The notes under the pieces: generated by a model
What the model was told of the DNA's origin: nothing
Database searches by the model: none
Seen by the model: only the letters and a program-made list of their open reading frames with translations
Program-made: the position numbers and the translations under genes
Shown here: positions 25,713 to 34,076 of the stretch, piece by piece
Numbering within the stretch: the first letter of the stretch is position 1
How the letters are laid out: each line of letters starts with the position of its first letter
Source of the DNA: Pseudomonas sp. DY-1
GTDB lineage: Bacteria; Pseudomonadota; Gammaproteobacteria; Pseudomonadales; Pseudomonadaceae
Direction of reading: 5' to 3'
Length of the DNA: 64,000 nucleotides
Assembly (NCBI RefSeq): GCF_003626975.1
Contig: NZ_CP032616.1
Span: 1,240,001-1,304,000 of the forward strand

Positions 25713-27472
25713 CACGCTGGTTCCAGCAACGCCAAGGCGCTGCGCGGCGGCATCCGGCACTCGGCCAGGTCCGCGCCTTCAATACGATGGGCAAAGAGAA
25801 TCTCCGCGTTGCTGCCGGCAGGCTCCATGGGCGCGGGAGATTCCCCGAGGTTGATCAGGATATCCAGGCGAGCGCCGTCACCCATGCGCCATGCCGCGCT
25901 TACCGCGTGCGAGCCCAGGACGCCGGACTCCAGCGCATGGCTGCCAGGCAGGCGCGGAATGATGCGGGCATGTCGCAGGCTGATCAGGCTGCGGTATAAC
26001 GCCAGGCATTCCCGGTGCCGCAGTTGGTTGACCAGATCGAGGTCCGGCAGGCAGCGGTTGAAGGTCCGTGCGGCATTGGGGTCGGGGATGTTCTCCCGCA
26101 ATACCGCGTCGCTGAAGTGCGGGAACGTCGCGAACTCGTTGCGCCGGCCCTCGCGCACCGCCGCCCCCAGCGCTGGCGGATGGTCGGTGAAGTAGAGGAA
26201 TGGTTGCGTCGAACCCCATTCCTCGCCCATGAACAGCAGCGGAATCATCGGTGAAAGCAGCAACAGCACAGTGGCCGCCTTCAGGGCATCCAGGTCTGCC
26301 AGCGCGGGCAAACGTTCGCCATAGGCGCGATTACCCACCTGGTCGTGGTTCTGCAGGAACAACACGAAGGCGCCGGGGCGTAGATGGACGCTGGGTTCGC
26401 CGCGGGGGAAACCATGGCGGTCTGACTGCCCCTGGTAGGCGAAGCCTTCCGCCAGACAGGTGGCCAACTTGAGGGCAGGGGCTTCGGCGAAGTCCTCGTA
26501 GTAGCCGTGATGTTCACCGGTGAGCAGGACGTGCAGCGCGTTGTGGGCATCGTCGTTCCACTGGGCGTCGTAGCCCCGTTCCAGCAGACTGGCCTCATTG
26601 GCTTCGTTCTCCAGCACGAGATGCAGGTGACGTTTTCTCGATGCGCTGGCGCGCACACGGTCAGCCAGTTCCAACATGAACGCGATGTCGCGGATGGCAT
26701 GTACCGCATCGATGCGCAATCCATCCATGCGATAGTCCTGGAGCCACATCAACGCGTTCTCGATGAAGAATTCGCGAACCTCGCGCTTACGGAAGTCAAT
26801 GGCGTCGCCCCAGGGCGTCTGACGGTCGCGGCGGAAAAAGTCCGCAGCGTAGTGCCCCAGGTAATTACCTTCCGGGCCGAAGTGGTTGTAGACCACGTCC
26901 ACCAGCACCATCAGTCCCAGCTCGTGCGCCCGGTCCACCAAGCTGCGCAGCTCGTCCGGCGTTCCGTAGGAAGAGTCGGGGGCAAAAGGCAGTACGCCGT
27001 CGTAGCCCCAGTTGCGCTTTCCCGGAAATTCCCCCAGGGGCATTAGCTCCACCGCCGTGACGCCCAGCGCCAGCAGAGTCGGCAGGTAGGCTTCCACTTC
27101 GGCGAAGCCTCCCAGCAGCCCGACATGCAGCTCATAGATCACTGCTTCGTGCCAGGGGCGTCCGGGCCAATCTTTCACGCGCCACGAATAAGTCGCGGGA
27201 TCAACCACCATGCTGAATCCGTGGACATCCCCGGCCTGGCGACGCGAAGCCGGGTCCGGCACACGGCGTTCACCGTCCACGATGTAGCGGTAGCTGGTTC
27301 CCGCAGAACACTCCACTTCGCCACCAAACCAGCCGCCTGGCTCTTCCGCCAGCGGGTGCAGGGCCCCGTCCATCAATTCCACGGCAACGCTGCGGCAATC
27401 CGGCGCCCAGAGCGAGAAGCGCGTGGTATGTGGGCCGATCAGCCTGGCGCCATGCAAAGGGGCTGTCAGCAC
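25712..27472 (-). CDS. treZ: Malto-oligosyltrehalose trehalohydrolase TreZ
   Basis: 586-residue GH13 enzyme that releases trehalose from maltooligosyl-trehalose made by TreY. Motifs: GYDGVLPFAPDSSYGTPDEL, VDVVYNHFGPEGNYLG, nucleophile region DGLRIDAVHAIRDIA, LVLENEANE and FLQNHDQVGNRAYGERL. Start is GTG, overlapping the glgA stop by 7 nt. Forms the trehalose-releasing pair with TreY. Confidence 0.96.
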   Translation of the reverse strand: MLTAPLHGARLIGPHTTRFSLWAPDCRSVAVELMDGALHPLAEEPGGWFGGEVECSAGTSYRYIVDGERRVPDPASRRQAGDVHGFSMVVDPATYSWRVKDWPGRPWHEAVIYELHVGLLGGFAEVEAYLPTLLALGVTAVELMPLGEFPGKRNWGYDGVLPFAPDSSYGTPDELRSLVDRAHELGLMVLVDVVYNHFGPEGNYLGHYAADFFRRDRQTPWGDAIDFRKREVREFFIENALMWLQDYRMDGLRIDAVHAIRDIAFMLELADRVRASASRKRHLHLVLENEANEASLLERGYDAQWNDDAHNALHVLLTGEHHGYYEDFAEAPALKLATCLAEGFAYQGQSDRHGFPRGEPSVHLRPGAFVLFLQNHDQVGNRAYGERLPALADLDALKAATVLLLLSPMIPLLFMGEEWGSTQPFLYFTDHPPALGAAVREGRRNEFATFPHFSDAVLRENIPDPNAARTFNRCLPDLDLVNQLRHRECLALYRSLISLRHARIIPRLPGSHALESGVLGSHAVSAAWRMGDGARLDILINLGESPAPMEPAGSNAEILFAHRIEGADLAECRMPPRSALALLEPA

Positions 27473-29007
27473 TCTGCTTTCCCCGCGACGGCAGGGCCGT
27501 CGACCAGCCGCTGGTATAGCTCGTCATAGGCCCAGATCGTGCGTTCCCAGTAGAGGGGTGAATCCATGGCGTGGGTACGCATGGCATCCAGCAATTCGGG
27601 ACGTTCGTATACCGCCAGGGCCCGGTCGATGGCATCCAGGTAGCTGTCCACCGAAGCGTCGTCGAAGTGGAACCCAGTGACACCGTCCTCGATGGTGTCC
27701 GCCAGCCCACCGGTTCGACGGGCGATGGGCAGGGAACCGAAGCATTGGGCATACATCTGACTCAGGCCGCAGGGCTCGAAGCGCGACGGCATGAGCAGGA
27801 AGTCGCTGCCGGCAAACATGCGCCGTGCCACGGTTTCATCGAAGCCGATGCTCACGCCGATGCGGCCGGGATGGCGTTCGCCCAGGTCCACCATCGCCTG
27901 TTCCAGCTCCGGTTCGCCCTGGCCGATCACGACAATGCTGCCACCGGCCTCGACTATGTGCCCGGCCACTTCGCGAGTCAGGTCGATGCCTTTCTGCTGC
28001 ACCAGGCGGGAAATCACGGCGAACAGCGGCCCCTCGTGGATGTCCAAGTCGAAGCGTTCCCGGACATGGCGGGCATTGGCCTCCTTTCCTTGCCAGCGAC
28101 CGGCGCTGAAGCCCTGTACGAGGTGCGGGTCACTGCGCGGCTCCCAGCTTTCATCGATGCCGTTGAGGATTCCGCTCAATCGGCCGTCATTGACCTTGGC
28201 CTGCAGCATGCCCTCCAGTCCGCAGCCGAATAGGGGTGTGGTGATTTCCTGGGCGTAGGTTTCGCTGACGGTGGTCACATGGCTCGAGTAGGCGATGCCG
28301 GCCTTGAGGAAGGACAGCTTGCCGTAGAACTCGAGAGCCTCGGAGGTGAGCGCCGCGGCCGGGATACCAAGCTCTGCGCTGCTGTGGAGGCCGCAAAGGC
28401 CCTGGTAGGCGAGGTTGTGGATGGTGAATACGCAGGGCGTACGCAAGCCGCGCCAGACCATGTAGGCGGGCGCAAGTGCGCCCGGCCAGTCATTGGCATG
28501 GACAAGTTCCGGACACCAGTTGATGCCGGCCGTCCCGGCGGCGATCTCTGCTGCCGCGAGGCCTAGGCGGGCGAAGCGGATGTGGTTGTCCGGCCAGTCG
28601 TTGCCGTGGCCATCGCCGTACGGCGTGCCCTCTCGCTCGTAGAGTTCGGGACAGATCAGCACATAGACGATGAGCCCGTCGGGCAGGTCCATCCGCCCAA
28701 TGCCACATGGCGGCAGGGCGGCCAGCCCGTTCACTTGGCCGACGACGCGAATGGGATGGCCGCTTTCCAGCACCTGTCGATATCCCGGCAGCAGCACGCG
28801 GATGTCGTGATGGACCGAAAGTGCTTTCGGCAGCGCTGACGAGACATCTCCCAGACCGCCGACTTTTACCAGGTCGGCCAGTTCCGGCGTAACGAACAGG
28901 ATGCGTTTCTTGGACGCTTTCAGACTTCCCAGGTGCAGCTCGGCCTTGGGCCTCGGTTCGATGGTAGTGGCTTCACCAACGTGGGCCGTGGCAACGGCAG
29001 TTCCCAT
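27466..29007 (-). CDS. glgA: Glycogen/alpha-glucan synthase GlgA
   Basis: 513-residue GT5 starch/glycogen synthase. N-terminal sugar-nucleotide loop appears as LVKVGGLGDVSSALPKAL (family form K-x-GGLGDV); the C-terminal GT-B half shows FEPCGLSQMYAQCFGSLPI and RRTGGLADTIEDG. Start MGTAVATAHVGEA has GGAG 6 nt upstream; an in-frame ATG nine codons earlier (29034, MDHDDSEHI) has AGGGGA at 9 nt and is an alternative. First gene of the operon glgA-treZ-malQ-treY-DUF2934-glgX. No glgC lies in the window. Confidence 0.94.
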   Translation of the reverse strand: MGTAVATAHVGEATTIEPRPKAELHLGSLKASKKRILFVTPELADLVKVGGLGDVSSALPKALSVHHDIRVLLPGYRQVLESGHPIRVVGQVNGLAALPPCGIGRMDLPDGLIVYVLICPELYEREGTPYGDGHGNDWPDNHIRFARLGLAAAEIAAGTAGINWCPELVHANDWPGALAPAYMVWRGLRTPCVFTIHNLAYQGLCGLHSSAELGIPAAALTSEALEFYGKLSFLKAGIAYSSHVTTVSETYAQEITTPLFGCGLEGMLQAKVNDGRLSGILNGIDESWEPRSDPHLVQGFSAGRWQGKEANARHVRERFDLDIHEGPLFAVISRLVQQKGIDLTREVAGHIVEAGGSIVVIGQGEPELEQAMVDLGERHPGRIGVSIGFDETVARRMFAGSDFLLMPSRFEPCGLSQMYAQCFGSLPIARRTGGLADTIEDGVTGFHFDDASVDSYLDAIDRALAVYERPELLDAMRTHAMDSPLYWERTIWAYDELYQRLVDGPAVAGKAEC

Positions 29008-29292
29008 AATGTGCTCCGAATCGTCATGGTCCATGGTTGGCGATCCCCTGGTTCGACAACCCTTCTGCCGAACCCGGTGGACGCGCACGTCTGCTTCCCT
29101 GTGCCCGGGCTTGAACCGTCTGTGGTTCGCGGTGGCCCCGTACTCGGGCCCCACACTTTTTCCTGACTGGCGGGATTCCCTTTAGGTTCGACTTATTTCT
29201 CAGCCGGGCTCCGTTCAGGGGAAAACCTGAACTTTGCCTGCCGGGGGTCTTCCATGGGTCATGGGTAAGCCTTTCAGAGGGAGGACGAAACC

Positions 29293-29412
29293 ATGCGTGC
29301 GATTGGCGCGATGCTGCGCTTCGACGGCCAACCCCGCGACGTTCGCGATGCCGCCGTCCGAGAGACGTTGCTCAACCTGCCGTACTACTACGAACGGCTG
29401 CGCCGGAGCTGA
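29293..29412 (+). CDS. 39-residue small protein upstream of Cys-rich protein
   Basis: Short ORF MRAIGAMLRFDGQPRDVRDA... preceded by GGGAGGACGAAACC, an excellent ribosome site. It ends in TGA five nt before the start of the Cys-rich gene, so the pair should be translationally coupled. Composition is Arg/Leu-rich and helical; no family recognised. It may be a genuine small protein or a leader for the copper-binding gene. Confidence 0.5.
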   Translation: MRAIGAMLRFDGQPRDVRDAAVRETLLNLPYYYERLRRS

Positions 29413-29416
29413 TGCC

Positions 29417-29749
29417 ATGGACTCCCGTCGCGAAGCATGCAGCCGTTGCATCGTCGCCTGTTCCCTGTGCATTACCCGTTTCCTGCTCGTGGAGGACGGG
29501 GCCGGACGCGGGGCCATCCGGCGTTGCCGCGAGCTGTGCGGCGAATGCATGGAGACTTGTCGGCAGATGCTCGTGCTGATGGAACAGGAGAGCCGTTACG
29601 TGGCCAGTTACGGCACCTTCTGCGCCGCAATGTGCCGGCTCTGCGCGGGGGAGTGCGCGCGTCACGAAATGGCCGAATGCCAGGAATGTCGGAAAGCCTG
29701 TGAGGCTTTGGCGCGGATGGTCGACCGGCAATCGGTGGACGTGCATTGA
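29417..29749 (+). CDS. Four-helix-bundle Cys-rich copper-binding protein (DUF326/Csp-like)
   Basis: 110 residues with 15 cysteines at 8, 11, 15, 18, 37, 41, 44, 48, 69, 73, 76, 80, 88, 91 and 95, spaced C-x2-C/C-x3-C along helices. This is the pattern of DUF326/Csp copper-storage proteins, whose helix interiors bind many Cu(I) ions. No signal peptide, so cytosolic (Csp3-type). Start MDSRREACSRC was chosen because the upstream part of the frame is not protein-like. A second member lies at 31195-31551. Confidence 0.85.
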   Translation: MDSRREACSRCIVACSLCITRFLLVEDGAGRGAIRRCRELCGECMETCRQMLVLMEQESRYVASYGTFCAAMCRLCAGECARHEMAECQECRKACEALARMVDRQSVDVH

Positions 29750-29925
29750 TCTCGGAACTCGCCAAGACGCATCCGCTGAGAGCTTTCCTTGAACCAGCAA
29801 GTTAAGTGGCAGTCAGCATTCCTGATCCCCCAACCAGGTACGGAGCTGACGTCCATGATCAAGATTCGCCGACGCATCCTCTGCCTTTTCCCGCCGGACA
29901 TCCGGCGGGTAGAGGAGGGTACGCA

Positions 29926-30335
29926 TCACTTCGGTCGTGGCGCTTGTAACCCGCGCCGTGGACAGGCGAGATTGCCCGCCCTGGCCTCGGCCGCGGTCCG
30001 CATGACTGCCTGGGCGACAATGCGTACTTCTTGTTGCAGGGCCAGATCGTTGTCCAGCTCTTCGTGGCTGGTCGCATAGGGTTTGAAGTAGCCAATGTAG
30101 GGCTCGAGCCGAGCGTGGATTCCCGCATCCACGAAGCCCATCCAGTCGAGCCAGTCGGAGAGTGCTCGACGCGCCTCCCTGGTAGCTCTCCCGGGCAATG
30201 GCTTCGATCCGTTGCAATGCGTCCCGTTCGGCAAAATACGCCAGTCGGCGAAGGATTCCTGGAAGCGCTGGCGGAAGATTTCTCGTGAAGCATTTCCCGT
30301 TGCCTGGCCCTTGCGTGGTTGAGTGCCCCGATCAC
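29926..30335 (-). pseudogene. Decayed gene with three apparent -1 frameshifts
   Basis: Three minus-strand frames each hold a protein-like piece in collinear order: VIGALNHARARQREMLHE, then IFRQRFQESFADW, then AYFAERDALQRIEAIARESY, then back to REARRALSDWLDWMGFVDAG and on to EELDNDLALQQEVRIVAQAV. Adding one base near 30279-30286, 30233-30243 and 30175-30181 would join them into one helical protein of about 135 residues. Family not recognised. The frame after the last shift stays open to the stop at 29926. Could be a true pseudogene or clustered base-calling errors. Confidence 0.45.
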
Positions 30336-30581
30336 CTCGTGGAATCCGGAGTGGCTCCTACTCCGAATCCCATCCGCAGCCCGGGGTTCAACCTTGCAAA
30401 TGGCGAGACAGACGGCTCATGCAGGATGCAAGGAACTGTGGCGGCGATCATGCAAATCGCAATTGGCGAGAGGTCATCGGTGAGGGCGGGACTGCCGTTC
30501 CAGCGCGAATGTTTCCATTTGTGGGCCAGGCACGACTAATGCTGGATGAAGGAACCGCGCCACCAGACAGGGAGCTCCCAA

Positions 30582-30932
30582 ATGAATTTTTTGAATCTAT
30601 TCACCGAAGCCTTTTCACAGTTCCAGGTGGACCTCAAGTCCCGACCCGACGGAACGCTGCTGCTCGTGCTGACAGACGAAACCGGGCATCCCTTGCGCAA
30701 GGCCATCAGCGGCCGCGCGCTGCATGACGAGGACTGCGCGCGCGGGATAATTCGGGAGCTACAACGCGAGATGAAGCTTGCCAGCGGCGAGGCTATCTGG
30801 CACGCGCGCGGCATCGATTGGGTGTCTCGGGAACTGCCGACCTATTACGGCGGTGGGCTACACATGACCGCAGCGAAAACCCTGGTGGCCCGCCGCAAGC
30901 TGGAACACTCGCGGCATATCGCTACGAACTGA
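30582..30932 (+). CDS. Conserved pseudomonad protein, DUF3509-like
   Basis: 116 residues starting MNFLNLFTEAFSQFQVDLKS with GGGAG 8 nt upstream. The pattern FSQFQVDLKSRPDGTLLLVL then a DEDCARGIIRELQREMKL helix resembles DUF3509 proteins of Pseudomonas (recalled, not searched), which have no known role. The extra C-terminal ~35 residues are basic. Divergent orientation to nothing close; stands alone. Confidence 0.65.
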   Translation: MNFLNLFTEAFSQFQVDLKSRPDGTLLLVLTDETGHPLRKAISGRALHDEDCARGIIRELQREMKLASGEAIWHARGIDWVSRELPTYYGGGLHMTAAKTLVARRKLEHSRHIATN

Positions 30933-30996
30933 TCACACTGATCCGCCCGTCTTGCTGCACGGCCAGCCGATCAACCCCACTCCGAATCCGCTGTGC

Positions 30997-31176
30997 TCAG
31001 CCGTGTGCGCGACGCTCCTTGTCGCTGTCCGGGATGCGCGGGTCGGGATCTTCGCGTGGGGGACTATCGGGTATCACCCCTGGAGGTTCTTCCCGCTCGA
31101 TCTGGGAGCCGGGGTCTTCGTTTCCCGGATCGTCGATAAGGGGCTGTTCGGGAATCGGCCGTTCTTCGGTACCCAT
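30997..31176 (-). CDS. 59-residue Pro/Glu/Asp-rich small protein
   Basis: Short ORF MGTEERPIPEQPLIDDPGNE... ending DSDKERRAHG. GGAG lies 8 nt upstream and it starts 18 nt after the stop of the second Cys-rich copper-binding gene, on the same strand. The sequence is almost free of hydrophobic residues (no Trp, Phe, Cys or Met after the start) and should be intrinsically disordered. No family recognised; it probably shares the transcript of the copper-binding protein. Confidence 0.65.
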   Translation of the reverse strand: MGTEERPIPEQPLIDDPGNEDPGSQIEREEPPGVIPDSPPREDPDPRIPDSDKERRAHG

Positions 31177-31194
31177 GGCGTTTCTCCTCGGGTG

Positions 31195-31551
31195 TCAGGG
31201 AAGCGGTGCGGCGCCGTGCCAGTCTGCCATGAGTTCGCATTCCTCGGCGCAGAGCTGGCAGGCCCTGGCGCACTCCTGGCAATGGTTGTTGCCATGAACC
31301 GCGCACTCCTCGCCGCAGTCGATGCAGACGACCAGGCACACGTGGCACATGGCCGATGCGTATTCGCTCTCGCGAATCATCAGTGAGGCACAGGAGTGAC
31401 AGATATCGGCGCAATCACGGCACAGCTGAATACAGCGGGTGAGGGTGGCCGCACGTTCTTCGCTGAGACAGGCCGCCATGCAGCTTTCACATGCGGTGGC
31501 GCAGCTGCTGCAGGCGGCGATGCAACTCTGGAAGCGGTGCTCCTCGTTCAT
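31195..31551 (-). CDS. Second four-helix-bundle Cys-rich copper-binding protein (DUF326/Csp-like)
   Basis: 118 residues with 21 cysteines in four clusters (10-28, 40-54, 69-83, 91-105), regular C-x3-C-x2-C spacing along helices as in Csp copper-storage proteins. GGAGG 8 nt upstream fixes the start MNEEHRFQSCIAAC. Cytosolic, no signal peptide. More Cys than the copy at 29417, so the two are diverged paralogues, not a recent duplication. Followed on the same strand by the P/E/D-rich small protein. Confidence 0.88.
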   Translation of the reverse strand: MNEEHRFQSCIAACSSCATACESCMAACLSEERAATLTRCIQLCRDCADICHSCASLMIRESEYASAMCHVCLVVCIDCGEECAVHGNNHCQECARACQLCAEECELMADWHGAAPLP

Positions 31552-31594
31552 GGCTGGGCCTCCAATGGAAGCGTACTCGGACAAAGCGTCCGAC

Positions 31595-32110
31595 CTACTC
31601 ACGGGCACCCACGTCGACGGCGAGGCTCTGCACCATCTTCAGGTGCTCTTCCAGCTTGGGCAGCATCCTGGAGGCAAAGTCGCGGATGGTTTCGTCTTCG
31701 GAATTGGCTGCAGTGTGGAAGAGTTCAACGGCGGCCTTGTGCGCTTCGATCTGGTTGTTGGCATAGGCCTTGTCGAAGGATGCGTCACCGCGCATTTGCA
31801 GAATTTTCGCCTTGGCCTGTTCAGTCAGGCTGGGAGCTTCGGATATCTTCAGGTCCTGCTTGCTCGCCAGGGCCTGGAGTTGTTCGTTGGCTGCCGAGTG
31901 GTCGTCGACCATCATCCGCGCGAATGTCTTGACCTCCTCACTAGTGCCTTTTTGCAGCGCCAGCTTGCCGGACTCGACTTCGGCGAGGCTGGCGGCTGAT
32001 GCCTGACCAACGAAGTCTTGTGGGCTGATCTCATCCTTGGCCTGCACCGAAGGAGCAAGCGCCAGCACTGCGCACAACACGACTATCAGGTGTTTGAGCG
32101 AATGAGTCAT
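31595..32110 (-). CDS. DUF4142 ferritin-like periplasmic protein
   Basis: 171 residues with a signal peptide (HLIVVLCAVLALAPSVQA, cut before KDE). The mature part is a DUF4142 four-helix domain: DFVGQASAASLAEVESGKLA, VKTFARMMVDDHSAANEQL and DKAYANNQIEAHKAAVELF carry the conserved D/H/E positions. The family is ferritin-like and exported; role unknown, common in stress-inducible genes. GAGG precedes ATG. Confidence 0.92.
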   Translation of the reverse strand: MTHSLKHLIVVLCAVLALAPSVQAKDEISPQDFVGQASAASLAEVESGKLALQKGTSEEVKTFARMMVDDHSAANEQLQALASKQDLKISEAPSLTEQAKAKILQMRGDASFDKAYANNQIEAHKAAVELFHTAANSEDETIRDFASRMLPKLEEHLKMVQSLAVDVGARE

Positions 32111-32256
32111 GGTGAGATCCTCAATTCGTGAAGGTCACGCTCGGTAGAAGAGGAGGGCACGAGGGAAGTTCAAGAAAGTTTGCGGGCCCTGCGCGCGAAG
32201 GCAGTTCGAACCTAAGCGCGCTGCCGTCCTCACAACCCCAGGCCCCCCCGGTGGCC

Positions 32257-32295
32257 GAGCCCTCCTGGGCGGTAAGCCGGTCCCGCCGAGGGCTC
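32257..32295. other. Strong GC hairpin in a gene-free stretch (32111-32386)
   Basis: GAGCCCTC and GAGGGCTC pair perfectly, enclosing an inner GGCGG/CCGCC stem. It lies in 276 bp without a convincing reading frame between the DUF4142 start and an SDR remnant. Could be a terminator, a structured RNA or debris; no T tract follows. Confidence 0.35.
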
Positions 32296-32386
32296 GCCAA
32301 CCCGCGCTCTACCGGAGGTAACCTACCTGGCCTTAAAAAACCTTCCGCCGCAGCACCAGGACCGCCAACCGGGACTGGAGTCCGAC

Positions 32387-32539
32387 ATGCAGCCAGCCCC
32401 GCAGTACTTGTCGGCAGCCTATTGCGCCGGGCAGCCTTCCGCAGTAGCACCGGCCTATGTCTACCTGGCCAGCAGCGACTCCTCTTGCAAGAACGGACAG
32501 GTGCTGCGCGTGAATGGCGGCACGGTAGTCAATGGTTGA
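32387..32539 (+). pseudogene. C-terminal remnant of a short-chain dehydrogenase
   Basis: The frame QPSAVAPAYVYLASSDSSCK followed by GQVLRVNGGTVVNG and a stop is the final ~40 residues of a classical SDR of the YghA/general-stress type (PAELAPAYVYLAS...GxxxxVNGG). Nothing upstream in any frame resembles the Rossmann core or the YxxxK site, so about 85 percent of the gene has been deleted. It is not likely to be expressed as a functional protein. The 350 bases that follow, to the KGG gene, hold no gene I can support. Confidence 0.7.
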
Positions 32540-32892
32540 ACAGGTAGAGGTCGCCCCCGCGCTCAGACCGTTTTCGCATGGCACAGGGATTCCTTTCATT
32601 AGCTCCCGCCATATGCTGGCCAATTGGTCAGAAATAGAAACGACCGTTTTGATTCTCCGGACGCCCTTGCGATGTCAAGGACTTGCGCGGGCTTCGGCAC
32701 GAGCAAGGAAAGGAAAGCGAACATTCAACCCCGGCATTCTGATGGCGAACTGATGCTGGAATGCCCGGCGGGTCTGCAATGTCCTGCAGGGCCAGGAGCG
32801 AAATGAAACTGAACGTTTGAGCGACGGGTCGGTTCGGACTAGGGGAATGCCACGCGCATTCTCTTCACCCCAACCATCCGGAGATAACGACC

Positions 32893-33072
32893 ATGAACGA
32901 ACAAAAAGGCGGTAAAGGCAGCTTCACCGAGGATCGTGACCGCGCATCCGAAGCAGGAAGAAAAGGCGGCCAGCAAGATGGCGGCAACATCAAGAAAGAG
33001 CCGGAACGTACCCCTGCTGATACCGGTCGCAAAGGCGGCCAGCAAGGCGGTGGCGGCGGACGCAACAACTGA
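32893..33072 (+). CDS. KGG-repeat stress-induced small protein
   Basis: 59-residue hydrophilic protein MNEQKGGKGSFTEDRDRASE... with two GRKGGQQ repeats and a Gly-rich end, the KGG-repeat (con-10/GsiB-like) signature. Such proteins are disordered, abundant in stationary phase and linked to desiccation tolerance. GGAG is 10 nt upstream. It fits the trehalose/Ku/hemerythrin stress theme of the region. Confidence 0.85.
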   Translation: MNEQKGGKGSFTEDRDRASEAGRKGGQQDGGNIKKEPERTPADTGRKGGQQGGGGGRNN

Positions 33073-33089
33073 TCACCGTCGCTTTGATC

Positions 33090-33115
33090 GAAGCGGCGGC
33101 CAATGCTGCCGCTTC
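33090..33115 (+). terminator. Hairpin after KGG gene
   Basis: GAAGCGGC pairs with GCCGCTTC around a 10-nt loop, 17 nt past the KGG-gene stop. There is no T tract, so it may be only a weak terminator or transcript-stabilising stem. Confidence 0.35.
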
Positions 33116-33283
33116 AATGTTCCACCCTCGCGTCAATGCTCGTCCGGGATCAATCGTCAGCTCATTCCAAGGCACCCGCCTCAGCACCGCCTTTCGCCCA
33201 TTAACTCGAACTCCCCGTCGGGGCACCGGTCAGCAACATATCTGCCCACTGGTGGATGACCGTCGAATAGCCAGGAGAAGGAC

Positions 33284-33751
33284 ATGAATGCGATCACACT
33301 GTTGAAACAGGACCATGCAGTGGTCAGGCAATTGCTGGAGAAGCTCAGCGCCACCACCGAACGCGGTGTGAAGACGCGGATGGAGCTGCTGAACCGGATC
33401 AGCGGCGAGCTTGCTGTGCACACCGAAATCGAGGAACGGATCTTCTATCCGGCTTATGTGAAAGCAGGTGGCAAGGAAGAACAGAAGATGTTCTACGAAG
33501 CCATGGAAGAACATCGCACCGTGGACAGCCTGGTGCTGCCCGACCTGCTGAAAACGCCGGCCGACTCCGTGCAATTCTCCGGCCGGATCAAGGTGCTCAA
33601 GGAATTGCTGGAGCACCACCTCCAGGAAGAAGAGCAGGACATGTTTCCCAACGCGGCAAAGTTGCTGAAGAAGTCCGAGCTGGAAGAGCTGGGCAAGCAC
33701 ATGGAAAACCGCAAGCGCGAGCTGAAGCAGTCCCTCGACCACGCGGCATGA
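33284..33751 (+). CDS. Hemerythrin-like (HHE) domain protein
   Basis: 155-residue cytoplasmic four-helix protein with hemerythrin-type diiron ligands: H11 in LLKQDHAVV, H46/E50 in AVHTEIEERIFYP, H77 in MEEHRTVD and H111/E115 in LEHHLQEEEQDMFP. Bacterial HHE proteins of this type are linked to oxygen, NO or metal sensing and to oxidative stress. GGAGAAGG upstream of ATG. Followed by 262 bases without a supported gene before the leader peptide at 34014. Confidence 0.92.
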   Translation: MNAITLLKQDHAVVRQLLEKLSATTERGVKTRMELLNRISGELAVHTEIEERIFYPAYVKAGGKEEQKMFYEAMEEHRTVDSLVLPDLLKTPADSVQFSGRIKVLKELLEHHLQEEEQDMFPNAAKLLKKSELEELGKHMENRKRELKQSLDHAA

Positions 33752-34013
33752 GGCCATGGACCTGCTGCCATTGCGGCGGCAGGCTGCGCTGCGCACCGAA
33801 CGGAAACCGCTGAAGTGCGAGGCACTGAACCGCCTAATCTGTTGGCACTTAGCGAGCTCAAATGAAGTTTCCCTCAGTCGAGAACCACACCGACTCGTTA
33901 CATCACGTCACTAATGATGTTCAAAACCCCGTCTTTATCCCCCTGAGTCAGCGCCCTAAATTCGCCTCCAACACCTGCCCATCATGCCGATGGGAGGTCG
34001 CAGGAGAGCTGTC

Positions 34014-34076
34014 ATGCCGTTTTTCAACGTGACCACCACTGAATACCGCAAAAAAACTGCGGAGGCTCAGTCATGA
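34014..34076 (+). CDS. 20-residue leader peptide coupled to dsbA-like gene
   Basis: ATG CCG TTT... encodes MPFFNVTTTEYRKKTAEAQS and ends in TGA that overlaps the next ATG (ATGA). AGGAGA lies 5 nt upstream. It may be a translational-coupling uORF or the relic C-terminus/N-terminus of a lost gene. No Cys or rare-codon run suggests classic attenuation. Confidence 0.45.
   Translation: MPFFNVTTTEYRKKTAEAQS

Noticed and set aside
24528..26195. 555-codon plus-strand open frame
   Set aside because: Antisense to malQ and treZ, both with intact motifs.
29891..29910. CCCGCCGG/CCGGCGGG hairpin as a terminator
   Set aside because: No T tract on either strand and located 140 bp beyond the nearest stop; treated as chance GC palindrome.
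32204..32240. Possible tRNA T-arm (GTTCGAAC-like string)
   Set aside because: The flanks do not form a 5-bp stem and no acceptor or anticodon arms can be drawn.
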